A DNA stretch of 64,000 nucleotides from Streptomyces scopuliridis RB72 (lineage in GTDB: Bacteria; Actinomycetota; Actinomycetes; Streptomycetales; Streptomycetaceae), in the NCBI RefSeq assembly GCF_000718095.1, contig NZ_JOEI01000013.1:186001-250000 (forward strand), written 5' to 3'. This document shows positions 1 to 7,995 of the stretch, in pieces. The position numbers were made by a program, and so were the translations under genes. The stretch's first letter is position 1, and each line of letters starts with the position of its first letter. The notes beneath the pieces were generated by a model. The model worked only from the letters and a program-made list of their open reading frames with translations. It ran no database searches and had not been told where the DNA came from.

Positions 1-7
1 GGCGCAT

Positions 8-1033
8 ATGACGCAGGAGTACACGGCGCATTCGGTGACGGACGGCGGGGAGGACCCCCGCACCGGCTCCCGCGTCAGGGTCCTGCTCGACCGATGGCGG
101 GGCGATCCGGGCATCTGGCGGCGCGGCATCGTGCTCGCGCTGCTCGCCGTGGTGGTCGCGCTGCTGATGATCTTTCACGCGCAGATCCCCAACACCATCG
201 GCAACTTGGGCAGTCTCACCGAAACCTTCCTGCCGTGGTTCGGGGTGTTCGTTCCGCTGATCCTCGTGCTGGCGCTGGTACGGCGCTCCGCCACCGCGCT
301 GATCGCCGTCCTGCTGCCCACCGTGGTCTGGGTCAATCTCTTCGGCGGACTCCTCACCGACAAGTCCGGCGGCGGCGGCGACCTCATGGTCGTCACCCAC
401 AACGTCAACGCGGACAACCCCGACCCGGCGGGCACCGCGCGCAAGCTGGCGGAGTCCGGAGCCGATGTCGTGGCGCTGGAGGAGCTGAAGGCCGGCGCCG
501 TACCGACGTACGTCGAGGCGCTGGCCGGCACGTACAAGTACCACTCGGTGCAGGGCACGGTCGGCCTGTGGAGCAAGTACCCGATGACCGGGACCGAGCC
601 CGTCGACATCCGGCTGGGCTGGGTCCGCGCCATGCGCTCCACCGTCAACACCCCGGAGGGCCGGGTCGCCGTCTATGTGGCGCATCTCCCCTCCGTACGC
701 GTCAAGCTGCACGCGGGCTTCACCGCCAACCAGCGCGACAAGAGCGCCGACGCGCTGGGCGAGGCCATCGCCGACGAGTCGCTGAGCCAGGTGATCCTGC
801 TCGGCGATCTGAACGGCACCATGAACGACCGCTCGCTCAACGCCGTGACCTCCCAGATGCGCTCGACCCAGGGCGCGGCCGGGCACGGGTACGGCTTCAG
901 CTGGCCGGCGTCGTTCCCGCTGGCCCGGATCGACCAGATCATGGTGAAGGGCGTCGAGCCGACCTCGTCCTGGACCCTTCCCGAGACGGACAGCGACCAT
1001 CTGCCGATCGCGGCGCGCGTACAGCTGGGCTGA
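8..1033 (+). CDS. Membrane-anchored endonuclease/exonuclease/phosphatase family protein
   Basis: The 341-residue product has a cytoplasmic N-terminus of about 37 residues and then three hydrophobic segments (about 38-58, 74-92, 95-115). These are followed by an extracytoplasmic catalytic domain. Family motifs are visible: THNVN near 130, the metal-binding glutamate in VALEELK, LLGDLNGTMND, and the terminal SDHLPIAARV that supplies the catalytic Asp-His. This is the DNase I-like phosphoesterase fold. Substrates in this family range from DNA to phospholipids, so the substrate here is unknown. The start ATG sits only 7 bases inside the window, so upstream context is missing. It ends before a palindromic repeat element (1064-1133). 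Confidence 0.85.
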   Translation: MTQEYTAHSVTDGGEDPRTGSRVRVLLDRWRGDPGIWRRGIVLALLAVVVALLMIFHAQIPNTIGNLGSLTETFLPWFGVFVPLILVLALVRRSATALIAVLLPTVVWVNLFGGLLTDKSGGGGDLMVVTHNVNADNPDPAGTARKLAESGADVVALEELKAGAVPTYVEALAGTYKYHSVQGTVGLWSKYPMTGTEPVDIRLGWVRAMRSTVNTPEGRVAVYVAHLPSVRVKLHAGFTANQRDKSADALGEAIADESLSQVILLGDLNGTMNDRSLNAVTSQMRSTQGAAGHGYGFSWPASFPLARIDQIMVKGVEPTSSWTLPETDSDHLPIAARVQLG

Positions 1034-1063
1034 GCCCGGACCCTCGCCGACCGGTGCGCAGGG

Positions 1064-1133
1064 CCTAGGTCCTGTCCGGCCGGCACCAGACGCCCCGGGC
1101 TGATCCACGAAGATCGGCCGGACAGGGCCTAGG
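1064..1133. repeat. 70-bp palindromic element with 19-bp terminal inverted repeats
   Basis: The left arm CCTAGGTCCTGTCCGGCCG (1064-1082) pairs with 1115-1133 with one mismatch. The spacer is 32 bp. The left arm occurs identically at 48678-48696, and a related perfect hairpin lies at 54780-54832. It encodes no protein. It resembles a miniature non-autonomous element or a mobile intergenic repeat, and could also act as a terminator after the upstream gene. Confidence 0.7.
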
Positions 1134-1170
1134 CGCAATGCGGTGTTCATCCGCCGGAATAGAAAGCCTG

Positions 1171-1235
1171 AGAGACTTTGTTCCGTGGGGGTACTTAACC
1201 TGCCCCCGAACCCCACCACGGAAGGTCTCTCGATG
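1171..1235 (+). promoter_or_regulatory. Structured 5' leader masking the MFS ribosome-binding site
   Basis: The arms AGAGAC + TTCCGTGG (1171-1188) and CCACGGAAGGTCTCT (1216-1230) can pair into a long interrupted hairpin. This would bury the GGAAGG Shine-Dalgarno (about 1220-1225) in front of ATG 1233. An alternative stem, GGGGG 1187-1191 with CCCCC 1203-1207, competes for the left arm. Mutually exclusive pairing of this sort is typical of attenuator leaders of inducible drug-efflux genes. The regulatory role is inferred from sequence alone. Confidence 0.4.
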
Positions 1236-2471
1236 CCCCTCGCCCTGTTCGCCCTGGCCGTCAGTGCTTTCGGCATCGGGACGACAGAGTTCGTGATGAT
1301 GGGCCTGCTGCCCAATGTCGCGGACGATCTGGGTACGTCCGTGCCGACCGCCGGATATCTGGTCTCGGCCTACGCGATCGGTGTCGTCGTCGGCGCCCCC
1401 CTGCTCACCGCCCTCGGCTCCCGTATCCCGCGCAAGCGGATGCTGCTCCTGCTCATGGGGCTCTTCGTCATCGGCAACCTCGGCTCGGCGCTCGCCCCCG
1501 GCTTCGGCTGGCTGCTGGCGGGCCGGTTCCTCGCCGGGCTGCCGCACGGCGCGTTCTTCGGCGTCGGCGCGGTCGTCGCCGCCCGGCTGGTCCGCGAGGG
1601 CCGGCAGGCGCGGGCCGTCGCGACCATGTTCCTGGGACTGACCGTCGCCAATATCGTCGGCGTCCCGGCGGCCACCCTGCTCGGCCAGAACCTCGGCTGG
1701 CGCGCCACCTTCCTGGTGGTGACCGTGATCGGCCTGGTCGCGCTCGCGGCGCTCGCCCGGCTCATTCCGTACGTACCGGTCGAGGCGCACCAGAGCGTGG
1801 GCCGTGAGATACGGGCCCTCGGCGACCGTCAGGTGCTGCTCGGCCTCGCGACCGCCGTCTTCGGCTTCGCCGGCGTCTTCGCCGTCTACTCGTATCTGGC
1901 CTCGATCACGACCGAGGTGATGGGCTTCGGCGAGTCCTCCGTCACGCTGGTCCTCGCGCTCTTCGGTATCGGTATGACGCTGGGCGCGCTGGCGGCCGGG
2001 CCGCTGACCGACCGGGCGCTGCGGCCCACCCTGTACGCCTCGCTGGGCACGCTCGCCGTCGTACTGCTCGCCTTCCGGTTCACGGCGCACATCCAGTGGG
2101 CGGCGCTGGTGACGGTCGTGGTGCTGGGCGCGGTCGGGTTCATGACGACCACTCCGCTCCAGATGCTCGTCATGCAGAAGGCCAGGCACGCCCCCACGAT
2201 CGCCTCCGCCTCGAACCACTCGGCCTTCAACCTGGCCAACGCGGGCGGCGCCTGGCTCGGCGGCGTGGCGATCGCGGCGGGCTGGGGCTGGCTGTCCCCG
2301 ACCCTGGTCGGCGCCGTGCTCGCGGTCGTCGGCCTGGCGATCGCGGTGACGGCGGGGCTGCTGGACCGTGGTGACCGGGGCGACCGGGTGCCGGAGGCGT
2401 CGCGGGTCGTCGCCTCGGCCACGACGAAGGCCGAGGCGAAGGCCGAGACGACGACGGAACGGGTCGGCTGA
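1233..2471 (+). CDS. MFS drug efflux transporter, DHA1/AraJ-type
   Basis: The product is a 412-residue, 12-helix major facilitator. The N-terminal FGIGTTEFVMMGLLPNVA and the GSRIPRKRMLLL loop match the DHA1 12-TMS drug:proton antiporters that include chloramphenicol/arabinose-type exporters. It would expel small lipophilic compounds across the membrane using proton motive force. An in-frame GTG at 1143 would add 30 non-hydrophobic residues. ATG 1233 is preferred because helix 1 begins immediately and GGAAGG lies 7 bases upstream. The RBS is inside a potential hairpin. The C-terminal 30 residues are charged and low-complexity. Substrate unknown. Confidence 0.85.
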   Translation: MPLALFALAVSAFGIGTTEFVMMGLLPNVADDLGTSVPTAGYLVSAYAIGVVVGAPLLTALGSRIPRKRMLLLLMGLFVIGNLGSALAPGFGWLLAGRFLAGLPHGAFFGVGAVVAARLVREGRQARAVATMFLGLTVANIVGVPAATLLGQNLGWRATFLVVTVIGLVALAALARLIPYVPVEAHQSVGREIRALGDRQVLLGLATAVFGFAGVFAVYSYLASITTEVMGFGESSVTLVLALFGIGMTLGALAAGPLTDRALRPTLYASLGTLAVVLLAFRFTAHIQWAALVTVVVLGAVGFMTTTPLQMLVMQKARHAPTIASASNHSAFNLANAGGAWLGGVAIAAGWGWLSPTLVGAVLAVVGLAIAVTAGLLDRGDRGDRVPEASRVVASATTKAEAKAETTTERVG

Positions 2472-2527
2472 CGCCGTACGGGTGTGCGGGACGCCCGCGG
2501 GACCTCTCTGTACGGAGCGACCAATCG

Positions 2528-2555
2528 CGCGACCATCAATTCGCGACCATCAATT
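2528..2555. repeat. Perfect 14-bp tandem duplication
   Basis: CGCGACCATCAATT is present twice head-to-tail (2528-2541, 2542-2555). It lies in the convergent gap between the MFS gene and nadE and is AT-richer than its surroundings. No gene spans it. Confidence 0.8.
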
Positions 2556-2602
2556 GAGGAACCGCGACGGCGAGCAACCACCTCCGCGAGAGCGGCAGCG
2601 GT

Positions 2603-4369
2603 TCAGCTGCGAAGGAGGGGGCGCTCGCGCCAGCGGTTCGTGATCGGGAGCCGCCGGTCCTTGCCGAAGCCCTTCGCCGAGATCTTGGTGCCCGGCGGGT
2701 ACTGGCGCCGCTTGTACTCCGCCGTGTCCACCATCCGCAGCGTCCTGGCGACCAGCTCCGCGTCGAAACCGGCCGCGACGATCGCGTCCATGCCCTGGTC
2801 GCGGTCGACGTACAGCTCCAGGATCCGGTCCAGTACGTCGTAGTCGGGCAGTGAGTCCGTGTCGACCTGGCCGGGGCGCAGCTCGGCGCTCGGCGGCTTG
2901 GAGATCGATGCCTCCGGGATCGGCGGGGTCTGGCCGCGCTCCTCGGCGGCGCGGTTGCGCCAGCGGGCCAGCCGGAAGACGGACGTCTTGTAGACGTCCT
3001 TGATCGGGCCGTACGCGCCGACGGAGTCGCCGTAGAGCGTCGAATAGCCCACGGCCAGCTCGGACTTGTTGCCCGGCGCGAGAACGATATGACCCTCCTG
3101 GTTGGAGAGCGCCATCAGCATCGTGCCGCGCAGCCGCGACTGGAGGTTCTCCTCCGCGAGCCCGGTGAGCCCGAGCGAACCCATGTACGCGTCGAACATC
3201 GGCTCGATCGCATGCGTACGGAAGTTGAGCCCGGTACGACGGGCCAGCTCGGCCGCGTCGTCCTTGGAGTGGTCCGAGGAGTACTTCGACGGCATCGAGA
3301 CGCCGTACACGTTCTGCGCGCCGACCGCGTCACAGGCGATGGCGGCGACGAGCGCGGAGTCGATACCGCCGGAGAGACCGATCAGCACGGACCGGAAGCC
3401 GTTCTTCGCGGCGTACGCGCGCAGGCCCACCACCAGCGCCGAGTACACCTCCTCGTCGTCGTCCAGGCGCTCGGCGTAGCCGCCGGTCAGCTCGGGCTCG
3501 TAGGCCGGCAGCGGGTCCTCGGAGAGGATGACCCGGTCGATCCGCAGCCCGTCGTCCACCACGCCCGTCGGCGCCGCCGGCGAGGCGGCCGGCAGATCGA
3601 GGTCCAGGACCACACAGCCTTCGGCGAACTGCGGCGCGCGCGCCACGACTTCGCCGTCCTTGTCCACGACGATCGAGTCACCGTCGAAGACCAGCTCGTC
3701 CTGGCCGCCGATCATCGCCAGATACGCGGTGGTGCAGCCGGCCTCCTGGGCGCGCTTGCGCACCAGGTCGAGGCGGGTGTCGTCCTTCTCGCGCTCGTAC
3801 GGCGAGGCGTTGACCGAGAGCAGCAGCCCCGCCTCGGCGGACCGGGCCGCCGGGACCCGGCCGCCGTCCTGCCAGAGGTCCTCGCAGATCGCGAGCGCGA
3901 TATCGACGCCATGGACCCGGATGACGGGCATGGTGTCGCCCGGTACGAAATACCGGAACTCGTCGAAGACGCCGTAGTTGGGCAGATGGTGCTTGGCGAA
4001 GTTGAGGACGACCGCGCCGCGGTGCAGTACGGCGGCGGCGTTGCGCGGGGCGCCGGCGGGCTGGCCGTAGCGCGGCTGGGCCGACTCGGAGCGGTCCAGA
4101 TAGCCGACGACGACGGGCAGCTCGCCGAAGCCCTCCTCGTCGAGGCGCCCCGCGAGCGCGCGCACGGCGGCCCGCGACGCCTCGACGAAGGACGACCGCA
4201 GGGCGAGGTCCTCGACGGGGTAGCCGGTCAGCACCATCTCGGGGAACGCGACGATATGCGCTCCCTGTTCGGCGGCGTGCCGGGTCCAGTGCACGATCGC
4301 CTCGGCGTTCGCGGCGAGATCGCCGACGGTCGAGTCGATCTGATTCAGAGCGAGACGTAGTTGAGGCAC
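2603..4369 (-). CDS. nadE: Glutamine-dependent NAD+ synthetase
   Basis: This 588-residue enzyme converts deamido-NAD+ to NAD+ using ATP and ammonia released from glutamine. The N-terminal nitrilase-type glutaminase domain shows the catalytic triad Glu44 (FPEMVLTGYP), Lys126 (KHHLPNYG) and Cys162 (AICEDLW). The C-terminal synthetase domain carries the ATP-binding P-loop SGGIDS at 333-338. Length is normal for the bacterial two-domain enzyme. Translation starts at a GTG at 4367-4369. A good -10 (TACACT) ends 7 bases upstream, so the mRNA is probably leaderless. It is convergent with the MFS gene. Confidence 0.95.
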   Translation of the reverse strand: MPQLRLALNQIDSTVGDLAANAEAIVHWTRHAAEQGAHIVAFPEMVLTGYPVEDLALRSSFVEASRAAVRALAGRLDEEGFGELPVVVGYLDRSESAQPRYGQPAGAPRNAAAVLHRGAVVLNFAKHHLPNYGVFDEFRYFVPGDTMPVIRVHGVDIALAICEDLWQDGGRVPAARSAEAGLLLSVNASPYEREKDDTRLDLVRKRAQEAGCTTAYLAMIGGQDELVFDGDSIVVDKDGEVVARAPQFAEGCVVLDLDLPAASPAAPTGVVDDGLRIDRVILSEDPLPAYEPELTGGYAERLDDDEEVYSALVVGLRAYAAKNGFRSVLIGLSGGIDSALVAAIACDAVGAQNVYGVSMPSKYSSDHSKDDAAELARRTGLNFRTHAIEPMFDAYMGSLGLTGLAEENLQSRLRGTMLMALSNQEGHIVLAPGNKSELAVGYSTLYGDSVGAYGPIKDVYKTSVFRLARWRNRAAEERGQTPPIPEASISKPPSAELRPGQVDTDSLPDYDVLDRILELYVDRDQGMDAIVAAGFDAELVARTLRMVDTAEYKRRQYPPGTKISAKGFGKDRRLPITNRWRERPLLRS

Positions 4370-4376
4370 GGGACCC

Positions 4377-4406
4377 AGTGTAATCGTCTGACTGACGCGA
4401 TGTCCC
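4377..4406 (-). promoter_or_regulatory. Probable leaderless promoter of nadE
   Basis: On the minus strand GGGACA (4406-4401), an 18-bp spacer and TACACT (4382-4377) resemble a housekeeping promoter. Seven bases separate the -10 from the GTG start. That places the +1 at the start codon, and there is no Shine-Dalgarno. Confidence 0.55.
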
Positions 4407-4450
4407 GGGGTGCGCGTGTGGGGCAGCCCACTCGGTACGCGAGCCGGGGG

Positions 4451-4870
4451 TCAGCCGTGCGCGTAGACCTGCTCCATCCAGGAGGCGAGCTGCCCGTCGG
4501 TGAGGTGCTGGGCGAGATCGGCCTCGCTGATCATCCCGACGAGACGCTTGTTCTCGATCACCGGCAGCCGGCGTATCTGGTGGCTCTGCATCTCGTACAG
4601 CACCTGGTCCACGTCCGCGTTCGCGTCGATCCAGCGAGGGGTGCCGTGCGCCATCTCACCGGCCGTCGTCTGCGCCGGGTCATGGCCCATCGCCACACAC
4701 CCGACCACGATGTCGCGGTCCGTGAGAATGCCGGTCAGCCGCTCCTTCGCGTCGGCGATGGGGAGCGCGCCCACATCCTGCTCACGCATCAGCTGGGCGG
4801 CGCGGTCCAGGGTCTCGTGGGCCGGGATCCACTGGGCCCCGGGGTGCATGATGTCTTTGGCGGTAGTCAT
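4451..4870 (-). CDS. CBS-domain pair protein
   Basis: The 139-residue product consists almost entirely of two CBS motifs (about 8-60 and 75-130). It shows the usual ILTDRDIV and GMISEADLA signatures. CBS pairs bind adenosyl ligands and act as energy sensors, but this stand-alone protein has no catalytic partner domain. ATG 4870 is chosen over an upstream in-frame ATG at 4948. GGAGG lies 10 bases before 4870, and the extension would run through an inverted repeat. It is transcribed in the same direction as nadE, 81 bases upstream of it. Confidence 0.85.
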   Translation of the reverse strand: MTTAKDIMHPGAQWIPAHETLDRAAQLMREQDVGALPIADAKERLTGILTDRDIVVGCVAMGHDPAQTTAGEMAHGTPRWIDANADVDQVLYEMQSHQIRRLPVIENKRLVGMISEADLAQHLTDGQLASWMEQVYAHG

Positions 4871-4922
4871 GGTTTTCCTGCCTCCTGAGTGTCGTCCACC
4901 CCGAGCCAGATCCATCTTCGTG

Positions 4923-4963
4923 CACCCGTTCGGGTGACGCGAGCGCAAGCGCCCGAACGGGTG
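4923..4963. repeat. Inverted repeat upstream of the CBS gene
   Basis: CACCCGTTCGGG (4923-4934) and CCCGAACGGGTG (4952-4963) form a perfect 12-bp dyad with a 17-base loop. It sits about 50-90 bases upstream of the CBS start. It could be an operator or a hairpin in the 5' leader. There is no T-tract to favour a terminator. Confidence 0.5.
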
Positions 4964-5071
4964 ACGGGAGGGGTGCGGTGACGGGGGCGGTCACGGCGGC
5001 CGGGGCCCCTGGTGTGGCGGGCGGCGGCAGGGAAACGGGAGGGCTGAGGCCGCGCGGTCCACGACCGAGCC

Positions 5072-5105
5072 GGGGCCGCCGGGTCCCTGGGGAGCCGGCG
5101 GCCCC
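5072..5105 (-). terminator. Probable terminator of the DUF3105-DUF305 operon
   Basis: A GGGGCCGCCGG / CCGGCGGCCCC stem (11 bp, 12-base loop) lies 6 bases past the DUF305 stop codon. As is usual in Streptomyces, no U-run follows. Confidence 0.6.
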
Positions 5106-5110
5106 GCCCG

Positions 5111-5878
5111 TCAGCCGGTACGCGGCTTCGCGCCGCGTGCCTGGAGCAGATCCGCCATCAGCTTCATCTCGGACCGCTGCGCCGCGACCATCCCCTCGGC
5201 GAGATCCCTCTCCGTACCGGGCGCGCACTGCTCCACGCAGCCCTGCGCCATGGCGACCCCGCCCTGGTGGTGGTCGGTCATCAGCTGGAGATAGAGGATC
5301 TCTGCCGCCCTGCCACGGGCCTTACCGAGCTGGTCCAGCTCCGTCTTCGTGGCCATGCCAGGCATCAGCGAGCCGTCCTGGGCCTGATGTCCCGCGTCAC
5401 CGTGGTCCATCGAGCCCATGTCCATGCCGCTGTCACCGTGGTCCATGTTCGGGTCCATGGACATCCAGGCCATCGGCTCACGGCCCGACTCGACCTTCGG
5501 CAGCCCCCACATGTCCAGCCAGCCCAGCAGCATCCCGCGCTGGTTCGCCTGGGTGTTGGCGATGTCGTACGCCAGCCGGCGCACCTCCTCGTCCTCCGTG
5601 CTGTCCCGCACGATGAACGACATCTCCACCGCCTGCTGGTGGTGGACCGCCATGTCACGGGCGAAGCCCGCGTCCGCCGAGTCCGCCGTCGGGGTGCGGG
5701 GCGCGGCGGGGCCGCTGTCGCGCCCGGCCGAGGCCACCGCCGCCGTACCGGCGAAGACCAGCGCCAGGACGACGGCGGTGATCGCGGCCCACTGCGTGCG
5801 CGTCACCTTGCGCGCCGGACGAGCCGTCTCCGCCGTATCGCCGGCAGCGGTCGGGCCGGGCGCGCTCTCCGCCGTCAC
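5111..5878 (-). CDS. DUF305 membrane-anchored protein with Met/His-rich segment
   Basis: The 255-residue product has one N-terminal membrane anchor (about 26-49) and an exported four-helix DUF305 domain (about 70-250). Paired histidines mark the family: DMAVHHQQAVEM and MTDHHQGGVAMA. The middle holds a Met/His/Asp-rich stretch (DHGDSGMDMGSMDHGDAGH). Such stretches suggest copper or other metal binding at the cell surface. The biochemical role of DUF305 is not settled. Its ATG overlaps the stop of the upstream DUF3105 gene (ATGA, 5875-5878), so the two are translationally coupled. Confidence 0.85.
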   Translation of the reverse strand: MTAESAPGPTAAGDTAETARPARKVTRTQWAAITAVVLALVFAGTAAVASAGRDSGPAAPRTPTADSADAGFARDMAVHHQQAVEMSFIVRDSTEDEEVRRLAYDIANTQANQRGMLLGWLDMWGLPKVESGREPMAWMSMDPNMDHGDSGMDMGSMDHGDAGHQAQDGSLMPGMATKTELDQLGKARGRAAEILYLQLMTDHHQGGVAMAQGCVEQCAPGTERDLAEGMVAAQRSEMKLMADLLQARGAKPRTG

Positions 5879-6522
5879 TGCGCGCCCATTCCGCCCGTGC
5901 AGGCGGCGCCCGGCTCAGGGGTCTGCTCGCCCTGCACGTACTTCGTGAAGAACTGGTCCACGCGCGGGTCCGTGGCGCTGTCCACCGTGACCTGCTTGCC
6001 CCACGCGCTCAGCATGAGGGCGCCGGCCTGGTTCTTCACCGGGCTCATGAACGAGTAGGGGGTCTTCTCCACCTTCTCGCCGAGCGCCTTCACATCGGCG
6101 TCGGAGGCCTTGTCGTTGTACGTGACCCAGACCGCGCCGTGCTCCAGCGAGTGCACCGCGTTCACGTCCTGGACCGCTTCCTTGTAGACGTCCCCCTGGC
6201 AGTTCATCCAGACCTGGTGGTGGTCACCGCCCACGGGCGGGGTCATCGGGTACGTGACCGCCTCGGTCACATGGTTACGGCCGAGCTTCTTGGCGTCCCA
6301 GGACTTCTCGTCCTTCACGGGCGCCTTGGCCGCCGCCTGCTCCTGCTCCTTCTTGTCCGATTCCTTGTTGAGGAGATAGGCGCCACCGGCGACGAGGGCG
6401 GCCACCACGACGGCGCTCGCCGTGATCGTGATGATGCGGCTGCGCCGCTCGCGGGCCCGCTCGGCGCGGCGCATCTCCTCTATTCGGGCCTTGCGCTCGG
6501 CGGACTGGGACTTGGAAGCCAT
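5875..6522 (-). CDS. DUF3105 single-pass membrane protein
   Basis: The 215-residue product has a basic, coiled N-terminal tail (AERKARIEEMRRAERARERR). A membrane helix follows at about 31-52, then an extracytoplasmic DUF3105 domain with NHVTEAVTYPMTPPVGGDH and LEHGAVWVTY. DUF3105 function is unknown, but the gene is repeatedly found coupled to DUF305, as here by an ATGA overlap. ATG 6522 is chosen because AAGGA lies upstream and the basic tail starts there. An upstream in-frame ATG (6573) lacks an RBS. Confidence 0.85.
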   Translation of the reverse strand: MASKSQSAERKARIEEMRRAERARERRSRIITITASAVVVAALVAGGAYLLNKESDKKEQEQAAAKAPVKDEKSWDAKKLGRNHVTEAVTYPMTPPVGGDHHQVWMNCQGDVYKEAVQDVNAVHSLEHGAVWVTYNDKASDADVKALGEKVEKTPYSFMSPVKNQAGALMLSAWGKQVTVDSATDPRVDQFFTKYVQGEQTPEPGAACTGGMGAQ

Positions 6523-6621
6523 GGTGTGTGTCCTTCTGCGATAACTGCGGAACGCGGATAACTGCGTGACCACGGAACGTGGTTCGGGATATTCGGGAAC
6601 CCGGTGCGGGGATGGGCCCGG

Positions 6622-7065
6622 CTACGTCCGCAGTACTTGAAGGACGTGGAGATCCGGGGCGCGTGCGAGCGCTCCGGAGCGGGGCACCTGGCCGGTGGGA
6701 TACGGCGGTTCGAGGTGCGCGGGCAGGACATCGCCGGCGAGCGGGGTGGCCGGCGGCGGGACGGTGAGCACGGCCGGGCTCTGATGCGGGAAGAGCCCGC
6801 AGTCGCCCTTGTCGTACGGGCAGGTGTAACGGGCCTCTGCCTCGGCCTTGGCTTCGGCCTTGGCCCGGACCGTGGTCCCGGCGGCCGGGCTGTACGCGGT
6901 GCCGTTCGCCGCCGTCGCCGTCGCCGGACCGTCCGGGTGGTGGTCCTCCGTCCCGCCCGGGTCAGTACCCAGACAGAGGAAGAGCGCGGCGAACAGCGTC
7001 ACCACGGCACTCAGCAGTGCCGTGGGACGCGTGATGCGTATGTGGCCGGGCCGCGATCCCCCCAT
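6622..7065 (-). CDS. Small membrane-anchored hypothetical protein
   Basis: The 147-residue product has a short basic start and one hydrophobic segment (about 14-34). A low-complexity region RAKAEAKAEAEARY follows, then a Cys pair (TCPYDKGDCG) and a Pro-rich tail. No family was recognised. It lies upstream of and in line with DUF3105-DUF305, but 99 bases separate them. The start has only a weak RBS. GC-skewed codon use and the signal-anchor support a real gene, though the C-terminal third looks less constrained. Confidence 0.55.
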   Translation of the reverse strand: MGGSRPGHIRITRPTALLSAVVTLFAALFLCLGTDPGGTEDHHPDGPATATAANGTAYSPAAGTTVRAKAEAKAEAEARYTCPYDKGDCGLFPHQSPAVLTVPPPATPLAGDVLPAHLEPPYPTGQVPRSGALARAPDLHVLQVLRT

Positions 7066-7177
7066 GGGCGCAGATCGTAGTGCGTATACCCACGCCGGCA
7101 GCAGTGAGGAGCCGGTTCCGGTTCCCCTCCGGCACCCCAGACGGTACGAACCGGGCGCCGCCGGGGTACAAAGAGGC

Positions 7178-7753
7178 ATGGTCGAGGATCCGCAGCCGCA
7201 TCGACAACCGCGCCCGCAGCCGGAGCCGCCCGCGCGGGGCCCGCAGGGGCCGGCCGATGTCGACGCGGTGACGCATGCCGTGCTGACCGCGTCCCGGCTC
7301 CTGGTGAAGGTGTCGGCGCGGTCCCTCGCGGCCGTCGCGGAGCGGGTCACCCTGCCGCAGTTCCGGCTGCTCGCGGTCCTCGCCGCCCACGGCGACGCCA
7401 AACTGGTCGATATCGCCGAGCGGCTCGGGGTGAATCCGTCGACCGCCATGCGGATGCTCGACCGGCTGATCGTCGCGGGCCTGGCGGCCCGGCAGAGCAA
7501 CCCGTGCAACCGCCGCGAGACGATGCTGCGGCTGACCCCGGAGGGCCGCACGCTCGTCGACCGGGTCACCGCCGTACGCCACCGCGAGATCTCGGCGATC
7601 GTCGAGCGGCTCACCCCCGAGCAGCGCACGGCCCTGGTCGGCGCGCTCACCGCGTTCACCGAGGCGGGCGGGGAGCCGGCGGTCCCGGGCGAGGACACCG
7701 AGCCGTACCCCCTGGGCTGGTCGGACACCACCGTCCGGCACAGTGGTGGCTGA
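7178..7753 (+). CDS. MarR-family transcriptional regulator
   Basis: This 191-residue winged-helix repressor has the DNA-binding part at about 60-125. Visible motifs are LPQFRLLAVLAAHG, DIAERLGVNPSTAMRMLDRL for the recognition helix, and the RRETMLRLTPEGR wing. The first 30 residues are Pro/Arg-rich. ATG 7178 follows AGAGG closely. TACAAA a few bases before could alternatively be the -10 of a leaderless transcript. It lies 242 bases before glnA2 on the same strand. Whether it regulates glnA2 or the divergent gene at 6622-7065 is unknown. Confidence 0.85.
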   Translation: MVEDPQPHRQPRPQPEPPARGPQGPADVDAVTHAVLTASRLLVKVSARSLAAVAERVTLPQFRLLAVLAAHGDAKLVDIAERLGVNPSTAMRMLDRLIVAGLAARQSNPCNRRETMLRLTPEGRTLVDRVTAVRHREISAIVERLTPEQRTALVGALTAFTEAGGEPAVPGEDTEPYPLGWSDTTVRHSGG

Positions 7754-7995
7754 CAGGCGCCGGAGTCGATCTTCCGCACCGATCTCGCGCACAATGGATT
7801 GCGGGCGCCTGTTTCATGGGCATCGGACGAACAGGCACTATGGGCGGCAAGCCCGTACACACGCACGACGCGAAGCGTTGGACGGGGGTTCGCAACGCGC
7901 CGGAAATCGTGTGGTGGGATGCTCGGGTGCCCCCGGGGTGCCCCGCGGCATGGGAGCAGGTGGCCTGACCAGCAAGGATGGGTAGGACGGCTAAT

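Noticed and set aside
353..361. TTGTCGGTG on the minus strand (also inside 24599-24607 and similar)
   Set aside because: These lie within coding sequence and lack a TAnnnT at the required 8-bp spacing, unlike the three accepted damage-type promoters.
7754..7995. GlnR box before glnA2
   Set aside because: No 11-bp-phased GTnAC/GAAAC series could be found, unlike the glnII upstream region.
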